From Sphingobacteriia bacterium (GTDB lineage Bacteria; Bacteroidota; Bacteroidia; Chitinophagales; Chitinophagaceae), in NCBI GenBank assembly GCA_947452295.1, contig CANGCK010000010.1, forward strand, positions 1 through 64,000: 64,000 nt of DNA. The letters are read 5' to 3'. The notes below the pieces were generated by a model, which ran no database searches, had not been told where the DNA came from, and was given only the letters and a program-made list of their open reading frames with translations. Position numbers and translations under genes: made by a program. Position 1 is the stretch's first letter. Every line of letters begins with the position of its first letter. Of the stretch, positions 8,719 through 17,842 are shown piece after piece.

Positions 8719-9497
8719 TTAACAATATCCTAAAAGACAAGCCTACTAAACTTTTTATTATTATAACGGCTTTTTTTGTGTCAAATGCTTTAATTGCTGA
8801 GTGTATCGGAGGGAAAATATTTTCATTAGAAAAATTATTTGGTTTTCAGCCATCAAATTTTACGATTTTTGGACAATCTGGTTTAGCCTTTAATCTTACT
8901 TGCGGTGTTTTGCTTTGGCCCTTAGAATTTATAGTAACTGATATAGTAAATGAATATTATGGCCCCAAGGCAGTAAGAAGAATTAGTTATACAGCAATCG
9001 TATTGATTTCTTATGCATTTATTCTATTTTATTCAGCAATGAAAATTCCTCCAGCAGATTTTTGGATAGGTTCTAAAAAAGAGGATGGTATCGATAATAT
9101 GCAAGTTGCATTTGGAGGTATTTTTGGGCAAGGAATGTGGATTATTGTAGGTAGTTTAATTGCATTTTTATTGAGTCAAATTATTGATGTACTTGTTTTT
9201 CATAAAATCAAAAAAGTAACAGGTGATAAATGGATTTGGTTAAGGGCTACTGGATCAACATTGGTGTCACAATTGGTAGATAGCTTTGTAGTATTATTTA
9301 TAGCATTCAAAATAGGGAATGGATGGAGTTGGCAATTGGTATTAGCTATATGTTTGGTTAACTATATTTATAAGTTTACAATGGCGATAGTGTTAACACC
9401 TGTTATTTACTTATTAGAGGAACAAATTGAAAAATACCTTGGGTTTGAAACAGCTCATAAAATGAAATTAGCTGCTATGGGTAAGGGTAACGAATAA
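8715..9497 (+). CDS. Queuosine precursor transporter (VUT/YhhQ family)
   Basis: 260 aa, about seven transmembrane helices. It has the YhhQ/VUT family pattern: an N-terminal SNALIAECIGGKIF segment, WPLEFIVTDIVNEYYG, and SQLVDSFVVLFIAF in the C-terminal half. Members import preQ0/preQ1 for queuosine tRNA modification. It is ATGA-coupled to the small upstream membrane gene and followed 11 nt later by a SpoU-type RNA methyltransferase, so the three may form an operon with an RNA-modification theme. No queuosine biosynthesis gene is in the window, consistent with a salvage role. Confidence 0.87.
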   Translation: MINNILKDKPTKLFIIITAFFVSNALIAECIGGKIFSLEKLFGFQPSNFTIFGQSGLAFNLTCGVLLWPLEFIVTDIVNEYYGPKAVRRISYTAIVLISYAFILFYSAMKIPPADFWIGSKKEDGIDNMQVAFGGIFGQGMWIIVGSLIAFLLSQIIDVLVFHKIKKVTGDKWIWLRATGSTLVSQLVDSFVVLFIAFKIGNGWSWQLVLAICLVNYIYKFTMAIVLTPVIYLLEEQIEKYLGFETAHKMKLAAMGKGNE

Positions 9498-9508
9498 TAT
9501 TATATTGG

Positions 9509-10093
9509 ATGAGAGCTGAAAGAAGAAATCGATTAGAAGAAGTGTTAAAAAATAGACAGGGAAATTTAGCTGTGGTTATGGAGAATGTACATGACCCACA
9601 TAATATTTCTGCTGTTATGAGAACCTGTGATGCTGTAGGAATTCAAGATATTTATGTATTAAATAGTGAAATACCACGTCATGATTATTTTGGTGTAAAA
9701 AGCAGCAGTAGTGCTGCTAAATGGTTGACTGTACATCAATTTAATAACACATCTGCCTGTTTTGCTGAATTGAGGGCTAAATATGAGTTGATTTATACTA
9801 CACACTTAGGTGACGATTCTGTTGAGTTATATGATATTGATTTTACTAAAAGTATCGCTTTGGTATTTGGTAATGAACATGATGGTGTAAGTGAAGAGGC
9901 TAGAAAATTATCCGATGGTAATTTTATTATACCACAAATAGGAATGATAAAAAGTTTAAATATTTCTGTAGCTTGTGCCGTAAGTATTTATGAGGCCTAT
10001 CGACAAAAGAAAAACGCAGGTCATTACAATAATTTGACAAGCAATTACCCGGATATCTCTCAATTAAAGTCATTATGGGGTATTGAAGAGTAA
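9509..10093 (+). CDS. trmH: TrmH/SpoU-family RNA 2'-O-methyltransferase
   Basis: 194 aa. The three SPOUT knot motifs are visible: NISAVMRTCDAVGI (motif 1, catalytic Arg), LVFGNEHDGVS (motif 2) and IPQIGMIKSLNISVACAVSIYEAYR (motif 3). The short N-terminal RNA-contact region and overall length fit TrmH (tRNA Gm18 methyltransferase) better than RlmB, though rRNA targets cannot be excluded. It follows the queuosine-precursor transporter by 11 nt and ends convergently with a YihY-family gene. Confidence 0.83.
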   Translation: MRAERRNRLEEVLKNRQGNLAVVMENVHDPHNISAVMRTCDAVGIQDIYVLNSEIPRHDYFGVKSSSSAAKWLTVHQFNNTSACFAELRAKYELIYTTHLGDDSVELYDIDFTKSIALVFGNEHDGVSEEARKLSDGNFIIPQIGMIKSLNISVACAVSIYEAYRQKKNAGHYNNLTSNYPDISQLKSLWGIEE

Positions 10094-10104
10094 TTCGTTA
10101 AAAA

Positions 10105-11049
10105 TTATTTTGTTGAAATGCTTGTATCTTTTTTGTGTTTTGTTAAATAAGTTATACTGACATTTAATTCGAATCCAATTAATAAGATGAACGCATTGAT
10201 GTAAATGAGTAGCATGATAATTAGAACTGTACCAATTGAGCCATATACTTTATTGTATGCTGCAAAATTATTTACCCAATAAGAAAAAATTAGCGTAGTG
10301 CATAAAGTTAGTAAAGTTGCTAATATAGAGCCAGGTGAAACCAAATGCCATCTTTTTTTTACTGAAGGGGCATATCTATAAATGAAAGCAATTCCCAGAA
10401 AAAATAACCCTATGATGATACTCCATCTAACTGCATTTAACCAGGGTAAAACTGTTCTTTTTTTAAGGTGAAAAAGTTTTCGAATTAAAGCTGTTAATTG
10501 TTCTTGTCCCAACAATACCAATGTGGTAGAAATAATTAATAAAATTAAAATATTTGTTAATTTGATAGCCCTCCATCTTTGATGCAAAAAGAATACTTCA
10601 TTTTCTCTAATTGATTTATCAAATGTTCTTATAAATGCCATCATGGCGTTCGATGCATAAAAAATAATGAGCAGGAATCCAAATGAAAAAACACCAACAT
10701 TTCTAGTCATCAAATCATCTATTAAGTTGGCAATGAATTTGTAGGTATTTGAACTAGGGCTAATGTCTTTGAATAGTGTTAGGATTTGTAATTTTATTTT
10801 TATGAAATTGGGGAAGTATGGAATTATAGAAAATAAGAAAAGAATAGTTGCCGGTAGTGCCATGATTAGGTTGAATGCAATAGCAGCAGCCCTTTCATTT
10901 AATCCAATTTTTTTGATTTGTTTAATAAAAAACACCCCCACATCGTATAATGGTATACCTTGAAATCCGGGTATAATGATTATTTTACTTTTCTTGATAA
11001 AATAAGCAATAGGAGGGAACGATATTATTTTTTTTTCTAGCTTGGTCAA
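10105..11049 (-). CDS. YihY/UPF0761 (BrkB-like) membrane protein
   Basis: 314 aa with about six transmembrane helices in the YihY/virulence-factor BrkB arrangement (NERAAAIAFNLIMALPATILFLFS at the first helix, GSIGTVLIIMLLIYINAFILLIGFELN near the C-terminus). The family function is unsettled; BrkB was first linked to serum resistance, and the label RNase BN is a known misannotation. It starts 2 nt after the stop of mltG, so it is probably co-transcribed with that gene. Confidence 0.85.
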   Translation of the reverse strand: MTKLEKKIISFPPIAYFIKKSKIIIIPGFQGIPLYDVGVFFIKQIKKIGLNERAAAIAFNLIMALPATILFLFSIIPYFPNFIKIKLQILTLFKDISPSSNTYKFIANLIDDLMTRNVGVFSFGFLLIIFYASNAMMAFIRTFDKSIRENEVFFLHQRWRAIKLTNILILLIISTTLVLLGQEQLTALIRKLFHLKKRTVLPWLNAVRWSIIIGLFFLGIAFIYRYAPSVKKRWHLVSPGSILATLLTLCTTLIFSYWVNNFAAYNKVYGSIGTVLIIMLLIYINAFILLIGFELNVSITYLTKHKKDTSISTK

Positions 11050-11051
11050 AC

Positions 11052-12116
11052 TTACTTTTTTTCTTGAAGTTTTTTTAATTGGTGTGCATCTAATTCCTTT
11101 TGATATTCATTTGCATATTTAATATGTTCCTCGTAATTACTGCTAAAGTGATGGTAACCGCTAAAATCACTTTTAGCAACAAAATAGATGTAATCTGTTT
11201 TGGGCGCATTTAAAACTATATCGATTGTTTTTGGAGATGGAGTACAAATAGGGCCGGGTGGGAGACCTTTGTTTTTATAAGTATTATAAGGTGATGGCGT
11301 TGTTAAATATTTTTCATATATGCGTGTAAGGGTAAAATCATTCATTGCAAATTTTATGGTAGGGCATGCTTGTAGTGGAATTTGCTTGTTGAGCCGATTA
11401 ATGTATACGCTTGCAATTTTATATTTATCTGAATCATAATTGGTTTCTTCTTCAACTATAGAGGCTAGTATGTATACTTGCTCTTTTGTAAATCCTAGAG
11501 CTTGAGCCTTAGTTAGTCGATCATTTCGTAACCAAAATTCGGTAGCTTCATTTGTTAATTTTTGTAAAATTTTATTGATAGAGGCATCATAATAAAAGCT
11601 GTAAGTATTGGGTATAATACTTGTAAATAAAAGTTCAGCGTTTGTATGGAAAGGTTTAAGTGAATCATCGGTATTGATGAAATTATACACTGCTGTAGAG
11701 TCTAGCGGGAAATTTTTACAAATTAGTTTCGTTAATTCTTCTTTTGTTCTAACTTTATTCAGTACAAATTTCACTTCTGTACTTCTACCTCTTCTGAGTA
11801 ATCGAATAATGTCAATAATGCTTTCCCCGTTTTTAATTTCATAAGTACCGGGTTTCATATTGTCCCATAAATTAATCGCTGCGCCAGCTATGCCTAATAA
11901 TTCGGTAAATTGTAGAATGCCAGCTTTTCTAAAATTTGCCAATACGATTGACTTATTGGTTTCAAATTTATTGATGGTAATATGCCTACTTTTTTCGGTA
12001 AAATTTGTTGCAGGTCCCAGAAATAACCAAATTCCTATAATCAGCGTAATAATGGCAATAAATAATATGGTAAGCCACTTTTTTTTGAGATTTCCTCCTT
12101 TCTTTTTAGTAGGCAT
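11052..12116 (-). CDS. mltG: Endolytic murein transglycosylase MltG
   Basis: 354 aa, one N-terminal transmembrane helix (about 13-35) preceded by a Lys-rich cytoplasmic start. YceG-like fold with the LASIVEEET segment carrying the catalytic Glu and the GLPPGPICTPSPKTID signature near the C-terminus. MltG cuts nascent glycan strands at the inner membrane and sets their length. A membrane gene of the YihY family follows on the same strand. Upstream a strong terminator isolates it from secG, so it needs its own promoter in the 12117-12146 gap or read-through. Confidence 0.92.
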   Translation of the reverse strand: MPTKKKGGNLKKKWLTILFIAIITLIIGIWLFLGPATNFTEKSRHITINKFETNKSIVLANFRKAGILQFTELLGIAGAAINLWDNMKPGTYEIKNGESIIDIIRLLRRGRSTEVKFVLNKVRTKEELTKLICKNFPLDSTAVYNFINTDDSLKPFHTNAELLFTSIIPNTYSFYYDASINKILQKLTNEATEFWLRNDRLTKAQALGFTKEQVYILASIVEEETNYDSDKYKIASVYINRLNKQIPLQACPTIKFAMNDFTLTRIYEKYLTTPSPYNTYKNKGLPPGPICTPSPKTIDIVLNAPKTDYIYFVAKSDFSGYHHFSSNYEEHIKYANEYQKELDAHQLKKLQEKK

Positions 12117-12146
12117 AAAAATTAATTACTTTAATGTAAAATAAAT

Positions 12147-12182
12147 AAAAAACCCTGTCTTTTGATAAAGACAGGGTTTTTT
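12147..12182 (-). terminator. Terminator downstream of secG
   Basis: Perfect 16-bp stem, AAAAAACCCTGTCTTT paired with AAAGACAGGGTTTTTT around a TGAT loop. On the - strand it lies 13 nt after the secG stop codon and ends in a T run. Its symmetric A/T flanks would also work in the other direction. Confidence 0.92.
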
Positions 12183-12195
12183 ATCACTTTTAAAA

Positions 12196-12546
12196 TTATT
12201 TTTTTAAACTATCAGCTACTGCAGGAGCAGTAGTAGCAGGAACTTGTTGTGGAGTTGCTGCGGGAGCAGATACATTCGTATTTACTTTTTGTAAGATAGA
12301 AGAGTCAACCTCATTATTTCCTGTTTTTAGGAAAAAGGTTGAAAACAGCGCTAATAAAGCAATAATGCCAGCAAAAATCCATGTTCCCTTTTCTAAAACA
12401 TCGGTTGTTTGCTTAACACCCATAAACTGGTTGCTAATACCCCCCACATTACCGGACAAACCTCCGCCTTTAGGGTTTTGTACTAAAACTATAAAGCCTA
12501 AAGCTACGGCTGCGATTACAATAAGAACCAAAAACAGAATGATCAT
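12196..12546 (-). CDS. secG: Preprotein translocase subunit SecG
   Basis: 116 aa. Two transmembrane helices with the SecG signature between them: VQNPKGGGLSGNVGG followed by the second helix and a Ser/Ala/Thr-rich C-terminal tail. It is the small integral part of the SecYEG channel. It is the last gene of the miaB-to-secG run, 1 nt after the upstream hypothetical gene and just before a strong terminator. Confidence 0.93.
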   Translation of the reverse strand: MIILFLVLIVIAAVALGFIVLVQNPKGGGLSGNVGGISNQFMGVKQTTDVLEKGTWIFAGIIALLALFSTFFLKTGNNEVDSSILQKVNTNVSAPAATPQQVPATTAPAVADSLKK

Positions 12547-12547
12547 A

Positions 12548-13462
12548 TTAGATACCTTTTAGTTGTTGAATTTTGGATGCAAAATAAGCTGTTTTTTCAG
12601 GATTTGAGAAACTTAATTTTATAAATAGCTGAATTGCCTTGTCTATTTGCCCTTGTTTTACTAAAACTTCAGCCATTGTTTCTGTTAAAACTTCTTTTAA
12701 TTCTACAGAATTTTGTGCGATTTCGGCTACAGCGTTCTCTAATTCTACGTTTTTGGGTGAATTTATGCGTTCTTGCTTAGATTTTCTCATTACTTTAAGC
12801 CAATCTGTGAAAGTCAGTAATTTAGTAGTGAGTTTATCTTTAGGTAGTTCATTCAAGTCGATTTTTATCCCTTGCGAAGCAAAATAATCGATGGTATGTA
12901 ATTTTTCGTTTAAATTATCGGATTCAAGTGTATCATTAAGGTCTACTGGTTTTTTAAAATCGGCCAAGTGCCCCGCCAACATACTTGAAATTTTAGAATC
13001 TTCATTGTTTTTATGGGCATCGGCTGAATTATATTCAACTGGTGCTTCCTGAGGATAATCCCCAGAATTTGCATCAACAATGACGTCAAAATTAGTTGCG
13101 GTATTAAGCGTGCCGATGTTATCCATCAGCGTTTTTACGGTTTCAATGGTTGGAATAGTTGTATTAGTGATAGTACTATTCGACTCAACAGGTTCAACTT
13201 CAACAAATGTAGTTGGTGGAACTTCTTTAAAAGAATTGAGCTGATATTGAAGCCAATAGGGATTCGAGAAAAATAGCGCAGTTTTCATCGCCTGCGGAGT
13301 AGCTAAAGGATGTTTCTCTCTTTTAAGTTTAAGTGAAAATAGGTATTGAGCTGGTGAAAAATAGGGGTATCTCTTAACCATTTCTTCAATAGCTTCAATA
13401 TTCATGTCTGAAACAGATACCCTGCCTGTAAGTTTTTGTAAGGCCTTTTCTTGTGTAAACAT
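12548..13462 (-). CDS. Conserved Bacteroidota protein with TPR-like C-terminus
   Basis: 304 aa, soluble, no signal peptide. N-terminus (SVSDMNIEAIEEMVKRYPYFSPAQYLF) and C-terminus (AEVLVKQGQIDKAIQLFIKLSFSNPEKTAYFA) look like tetratricopeptide-type helices, joined by a Thr/Asn/Glu-rich, probably disordered middle. The function is unknown. Its place between lptE and secG is, from memory, conserved in Bacteroidota, so a link to envelope biogenesis is a context-based guess. Spacing: 24 nt after lptE, 1 nt before secG. Confidence 0.75.
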   Translation of the reverse strand: MFTQEKALQKLTGRVSVSDMNIEAIEEMVKRYPYFSPAQYLFSLKLKREKHPLATPQAMKTALFFSNPYWLQYQLNSFKEVPPTTFVEVEPVESNSTITNTTIPTIETVKTLMDNIGTLNTATNFDVIVDANSGDYPQEAPVEYNSADAHKNNEDSKISSMLAGHLADFKKPVDLNDTLESDNLNEKLHTIDYFASQGIKIDLNELPKDKLTTKLLTFTDWLKVMRKSKQERINSPKNVELENAVAEIAQNSVELKEVLTETMAEVLVKQGQIDKAIQLFIKLSFSNPEKTAYFASKIQQLKGI

Positions 13463-13486
13463 CTTAATTTTTAATATACAATCTGG

Positions 13487-14011
13487 TTACCAGTTAGAAA
13501 AAATCCGGTTAAAGATTTCATCTGCCAGCGACCTTACCACCTCATCTAACAATTGACCTTCTGCTTGTTGAAGGGTAAGATTGGCTGAGTAATCAAAACT
13601 GCGTGATACATCAAATTCCTCTTCCTTATTTTCTAATGTTTTCTTTAAAACAATATGAATTGTTACAGTTAAACGATTGGTGGTAGCTTGCTGAGCAGAA
13701 ACGCCAACTGTTTGACTGGGGTCGTAATTCGTTATTGTTCCATTAATAACGTAATGAGCATCATCATTATTGGTTCGAGTGAGCTTTGTTTGAGAAATTA
13801 TTTTTGTTTGAACCTTATCGGTTAGTTTTGGGCTTAATTGAGGGTTTACATATCGGGCTCTATTTTCAATAAAACCAATTTTGACTGTTTTTACTTCCTG
13901 CGGTATTACGGCATCTTTAAATGAGTATATTTTGCAGCCTGAAAATAGGAGCAATAAAAATAGTATTCCAATAGATTCAAATATAAATATTTTATTATTC
14001 TTCGATGTCAT
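13487..14011 (-). CDS. lptE: LptE-family LPS-assembly lipoprotein
   Basis: 174 aa. A hydrophobic start ends in a lipobox-like FSGC, so it is probably lipidated at the Cys near residue 26. The segment GCKIYSFKDAVIPQEVKTVKIGFIENRA is typical of the Bacteroidota LptE family, which sits inside the LptD barrel and helps place lipopolysaccharide in the outer leaflet. The start codon lies inside the 3' end of the sigma-54 regulator gene (17-bp overlap), implying coupled expression. Confidence 0.83.
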   Translation of the reverse strand: MTSKNNKIFIFESIGILFLLLLFSGCKIYSFKDAVIPQEVKTVKIGFIENRARYVNPQLSPKLTDKVQTKIISQTKLTRTNNDDAHYVINGTITNYDPSQTVGVSAQQATTNRLTVTIHIVLKKTLENKEEEFDVSRSFDYSANLTLQQAEGQLLDEVVRSLADEIFNRIFSNW

Positions 14012-15293
14012 ATTCTTTCAATTTACGGTAAAGTGTTCTTTCGCTAATGCCTAGATCTAATGAGGCGTCTTTTCTTTTTCCTTTGTGTTTCTTTAGTGCT
14101 TTTATAATGAGTTCTTTTTCTTTATCTATAATATTAAGTGATTCTTCGATTTCTTCATGCTGTTGAATATCATCATTATTTAATAAAACAGGTTGATTGT
14201 TTGTTGAATGATTAGGCAATAATGTAGTTTGACTGTGTACATTCGGTGCTACGGAATTTAAAGGAGAAGCATTGTTTAATGAAGTTGTGCCATTATCAGA
14301 AATTGTTGTAAAATCATTTAAAATAGACTCTTTGGTAAAGTTAGCTGCGGCTCCGGCCAGTGATGGGTTTTGAAGGATTTCAACAAACATTTTCTTTAAT
14401 TCAGTTACATCCTTCTTCATATCGAAGAAAAGTTTGTATAAAATTTCTCTTTCATTGGCGAACTCCCCAGTGGGAGATAGTTGACCTGCAAGAACAGGAA
14501 AACGATTTTCTCTTTTTTCTGGAAGAAAGATGCGCATTTCTTTAGCAGTAACAAGTGTTGCAGTGCTTAATACTGAAATTTGTTCAGCAATATTTTTAAG
14601 TTCTCTTACATTGCCGGGCCAGGGATAATTAATAAGTAATTGTTTGGCTTCATCATCTAATTGTACAGGAGTTGTTTTATATCTTTCTGCGAAGTCAACA
14701 ACAAATTTTCGAAAAAGTAAAATAATATCTTCTTTGCGGTCTCTTAAAGACGGAACTCTAATTGGTACAGTACTTAATCGGTAATACAAATCTTCTCTGA
14801 AACGGCCTTTTTGGGTAAATTCCAGCAGCTCTCTATTTGTGGCCGCAATAACACGAACATCAGTTTTCTGTACTTTTGATGAGCCCACGCGAATAAATTC
14901 GCCTGTTTCTAGAACTCTTAGTAATCTGGCCTGGGTTCCTATGGGCATTTCCCCGATTTCGTCCATAAAAATGGTACCACCGCTTACTGTTTCAAAATAC
15001 CCTTTTCTACTATCTACTGCTCCTGTAAAAGAGCCTTTCTCATGACCAAATAATTCAGAATCAATTGTTCCCTCTGGAATTGCGCCACAGTTTACCGCAA
15101 TAAAAGAGTTGTGTTTTCTTGCAGATAGCGCATGAATTATTTGAGAAAAGACTTCCTTACCAACTCCACTTTCACCCACTATTAACACGGTAAGATCTGT
15201 ACCTGCTACTTGAACAGCAGTATTTAATGCATGATTTAATGCAGGTGAATTGCCAATAATGCCAAAACGGTTTTTTATACTTTGTAAATCCAT
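13995..15293 (-). CDS. Sigma-54-dependent transcriptional activator without sensor domain
   Basis: 432 aa. It begins directly with the AAA+ domain: Walker A GESGVGKE (residues 40-47), GSFTGA sigma-54 contact loop (usual form GAFTGA), Walker B GTIFMDEIGEMP and the RELKNIAEQ sensor region. After an Asn/Ser/Thr-rich linker (about 320-385) comes a C-terminal Fis-type helix-turn-helix (LGISERTLYRKLKEYDIEE). There is no receiver, GAF or PAS domain, so activity must be set by expression level, a partner protein or constitutive function. Located between miaB and lptE, overlapping lptE by 17 bp. Targets are not visible here. Confidence 0.9.
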   Translation of the reverse strand: MDLQSIKNRFGIIGNSPALNHALNTAVQVAGTDLTVLIVGESGVGKEVFSQIIHALSARKHNSFIAVNCGAIPEGTIDSELFGHEKGSFTGAVDSRKGYFETVSGGTIFMDEIGEMPIGTQARLLRVLETGEFIRVGSSKVQKTDVRVIAATNRELLEFTQKGRFREDLYYRLSTVPIRVPSLRDRKEDIILLFRKFVVDFAERYKTTPVQLDDEAKQLLINYPWPGNVRELKNIAEQISVLSTATLVTAKEMRIFLPEKRENRFPVLAGQLSPTGEFANEREILYKLFFDMKKDVTELKKMFVEILQNPSLAGAAANFTKESILNDFTTISDNGTTSLNNASPLNSVAPNVHSQTTLLPNHSTNNQPVLLNNDDIQQHEEIEESLNIIDKEKELIIKALKKHKGKRKDASLDLGISERTLYRKLKEYDIEE

Positions 15294-15301
15294 ATAATCA
15301 A

Positions 15302-16735
15302 TTATTGAGTAGGGCCATCTACTATATTACCAAGTAGAGTAGCTCTAGTGCAGTTTTCAATTTTAACCCAAACATAATCCCCAGGATTAAACCCCTTGTT
15401 GGCCTTAGGGAAAACGGTGATTTTATTTTGACCAGTTCTACCTTGCCAATCGGCATCTCCTTTTCTACTGGTACTTTCAATGAGTACTTTAAATGTTTTT
15501 CCGATATCATTCTGATTGCTGCGGCTAGATAAAATACCTTGCATATCAACTATTTCCTGTAATCTTCTCTTTTTAACTTCTAAAGGTATATCATCCACGT
15601 ATCTTTTTGCTGCCAATGTTCCCGGGCGTTCACTATAGAAATACATATAACTCATATCGTAGTTACTGAATTCCATAATGCTTAATGTTTCTTGGTGATC
15701 CTCTTCTGTTTCGGTGCAAAAACCACTAATTACATCTGAAGTAATACTACAATTGGGTAATATGCTTCTTATACTATTAATTTTAGCGAGGTACCATTCT
15801 CTTGTATAAGTTCTATTCATTAATTGTAGTACACGTGTGCTTCCGCTTTGAACGGGAAGATGAATACATTTGCAAATATTGTCATATTTAGCCATGGTAT
15901 GTAGTACATCGTCTGTAATATCTTTTGGATGGGACGTACTAAAACGTACCCATAAGTTTGGATTGATGAGCGCCACTTTTTCTAGCAGTTGCGCAAATGT
16001 TGTTTGCGCTCCATTTTTTTCATCTACCCAATAATAGCTATCTACATTTTGTCCGAGTAGCGTTATTTCCTTATAGCCATCATTTACCAATGCTTCTACT
16101 TCTGCGATGATAGATTGGCTGTCTCTGCTTCTTTCCCTACCTCTTGTAAAAGGAACTACACAAAAGCTGCACATATTATTACAACCTCTGGTAATGGATA
16201 CAAATGCAGTAATACCATTTGTATTTAATCTTATAGGAGAAATATCACCATATGTTTCATCTCTACTTAAGAGTACATTAACACCTTTTTGTCCCCCTTC
16301 TGCCTCTTTAATTAGTGAAGGAAGCGTTCTGTAGGCATCGGGACCAATTACCAAATCAACCAATTTTTCTTCTTCTAATAGTTTGGCTTTTAACCTTTCA
16401 GCCATACATCCCAAAACGCCAATAAGCATTCCAGGATGACTTTTTTTCGCCTTTCTAAATTCTGTTAATCTTTTTCTAATGGTTTGTTCTGCTTTTTCTC
16501 TTATTGAGCAGGTATTTACTAGAACAAGATCGGCTTCTTCAAAATTGGTGGTAGCTCCGAACCCTTCGGAATTCAAAATGGAGGCTACAACTTCACTATC
16601 TGAAAAATTCATAGCACAGCCATAGCTTTCGATATAGAATTTTTTACTACTCTTAGGCGTACTAGAAATAGGTGTAAATGCTTCACCCTGGCGAAGTTCA
16701 TCATGTGTTTTATTAAGCGATTCAGCTAATTCCAT
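15302..16735 (-). CDS. miaB: tRNA-2-methylthio-N6-dimethylallyladenosine synthase MiaB
   Basis: 477 aa. N-terminal UPF0004 domain with three cluster Cys (SYGCAMN, NTCSIRE, LGCMAER), central radical-SAM domain with CNNMCSFC at about residue 190, and a C-terminal TRAM domain (about 410-475). It adds the 2-methylthio group at A37 of tRNAs reading UNN codons. First gene of the run miaB, sigma-54 regulator, lptE, hypothetical, secG; 8 nt separate it from the regulator. A perfect TACTTTTG promoter element lies about 20 nt upstream of the start. Confidence 0.95.
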   Translation of the reverse strand: MELAESLNKTHDELRQGEAFTPISSTPKSSKKFYIESYGCAMNFSDSEVVASILNSEGFGATTNFEEADLVLVNTCSIREKAEQTIRKRLTEFRKAKKSHPGMLIGVLGCMAERLKAKLLEEEKLVDLVIGPDAYRTLPSLIKEAEGGQKGVNVLLSRDETYGDISPIRLNTNGITAFVSITRGCNNMCSFCVVPFTRGRERSRDSQSIIAEVEALVNDGYKEITLLGQNVDSYYWVDEKNGAQTTFAQLLEKVALINPNLWVRFSTSHPKDITDDVLHTMAKYDNICKCIHLPVQSGSTRVLQLMNRTYTREWYLAKINSIRSILPNCSITSDVISGFCTETEEDHQETLSIMEFSNYDMSYMYFYSERPGTLAAKRYVDDIPLEVKKRRLQEIVDMQGILSSRSNQNDIGKTFKVLIESTSRKGDADWQGRTGQNKITVFPKANKGFNPGDYVWVKIENCTRATLLGNIVDGPTQ

Positions 16736-16753
16736 TTTTATAAATTAGATCAA

Positions 16754-16761
16754 CAAAAGTA
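16754..16761 (-). promoter_or_regulatory. Bacteroidota -7 promoter element for miaB
   Basis: On the - strand this reads TACTTTTG, a full match to TAnnTTTG, 18 nt before the miaB start codon. No TTTG is found at the usual -33 distance. The surrounding 15-mer TCAACAAAAGTACAT (+ strand) recurs in front of the Fe-S protein gene at 55570, which supports a shared promoter type. Confidence 0.5.
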
Positions 16762-16825
16762 CATGATTTAAGGAATATGTGCCAGTTTGTCAGCATTTGT
16801 TTATAAAAAAATTAATATGATGTCT

Positions 16826-16833
16826 TATATTTG
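16826..16833 (+). promoter_or_regulatory. Bacteroidota -7 promoter element for the DUF3078 gene
   Basis: TATATTTG matches TAnnTTTG exactly and is followed by CGGCG. The implied transcription start (about 16839) lies upstream of the ATG at 16853 but downstream of the ORF-track start at 16787, which decides the start choice. TTTG copies at 16786 and 16796 are farther away than the usual spacing of about 20. Confidence 0.5.
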
Positions 16834-16852
16834 CGGCGTTAAAAAATATCTT

Positions 16853-17806
16853 ATGAGAAAAAGAGTTTTCTTAAACGCAATATTTTTGTGTTTAGTAATA
16901 GCAGTTTCTGCTCAGGACAATGTAGTAGTTGGACTTAAAAAAGAAGCAAACAGAAGTATCAATAAAGTTCCGGACACTTCAGATAATTGGAGATGGAGAA
17001 GAGGGGGATTGATGAGTTTTAATTTAGCACAGGGGTCTTTAAGTAATTGGGCTGCTGGGGGTGATAATTTTTCCTTAACAGTTAATGGTTATTTCAATTA
17101 TTTCATTTATTATAAGAATAAACGACATAGTTTAGACAATAATTTTGATGTTAATCTTGGTTATGTTCAATCTACAAGCCTTGGCAGTAGAAAAAATGAT
17201 GACCGTTTTGATTACTTGAGTAAGTATGGATATAAAATGGATGATGGTGGAAAGTGGTACTTATCTGGTTTATTCAACTTTCGTTCTCAATTTTTTGATG
17301 GGTATAATTTTAATAACAATATTGCCGATTTTACCTCTTCATTATTGTCGCCTGGTTATGCAATACTTTCGGCAGGGTTTGATTATAAGCCAGATGCTAA
17401 ATTATCAATATTCCTTTCACCACTTACTTCAAGATGGGTATTAGTAATGAATAAAGCATTATCTGGTAAAGGTGTTTATGGGGTACCTAAAGGCGATAAT
17501 TCTGTCAATGAAATTGGTGCTTTTGCAACTGTGAATTATGCAAGTACGGTTGCTAAAAATATCAATTATAAAGGCAGATTAGATATGTTTACAAATTATA
17601 AAAACAATCCTCAGAATATAGATGTATTTATGACGAATATTTTTTCGTTTAAGATCAATAAATATTTTTCTGCAACATATACGCTTGATATGATTTATGA
17701 TGATGATGTTCGACTATTTGGAACCAATAAAACATCTCCAGCATTGCAAACTAAAAGTATGATAGGGATAGGATTTTTAAAGCAAATTGCACCTAAAAGA
17801 AAATAG
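16853..17806 (+). CDS. DUF3078 outer-membrane beta-barrel-like protein
   Basis: About 317 aa from ATG 16853, where a signal peptide begins (MRKRVFLNAIFLCLVIAVSA). The N-terminal motif LSNWAAGGDNFSL and the alternating aromatic/polar strands through to the C-terminus match DUF3078, a Bacteroidota family predicted to be a small outer-membrane barrel. Function unknown. It is monocistronic: divergent from miaB and convergent with purK. The longer start in the ORF track would lie inside the predicted promoter. Confidence 0.8.
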   Translation: MRKRVFLNAIFLCLVIAVSAQDNVVVGLKKEANRSINKVPDTSDNWRWRRGGLMSFNLAQGSLSNWAAGGDNFSLTVNGYFNYFIYYKNKRHSLDNNFDVNLGYVQSTSLGSRKNDDRFDYLSKYGYKMDDGGKWYLSGLFNFRSQFFDGYNFNNNIADFTSSLLSPGYAILSAGFDYKPDAKLSIFLSPLTSRWVLVMNKALSGKGVYGVPKGDNSVNEIGAFATVNYASTVAKNINYKGRLDMFTNYKNNPQNIDVFMTNIFSFKINKYFSATYTLDMIYDDDVRLFGTNKTSPALQTKSMIGIGFLKQIAPKRK

Positions 17807-17842
17807 CAATAATCAACAATTAGTGATTTATTTTAGAATTCC

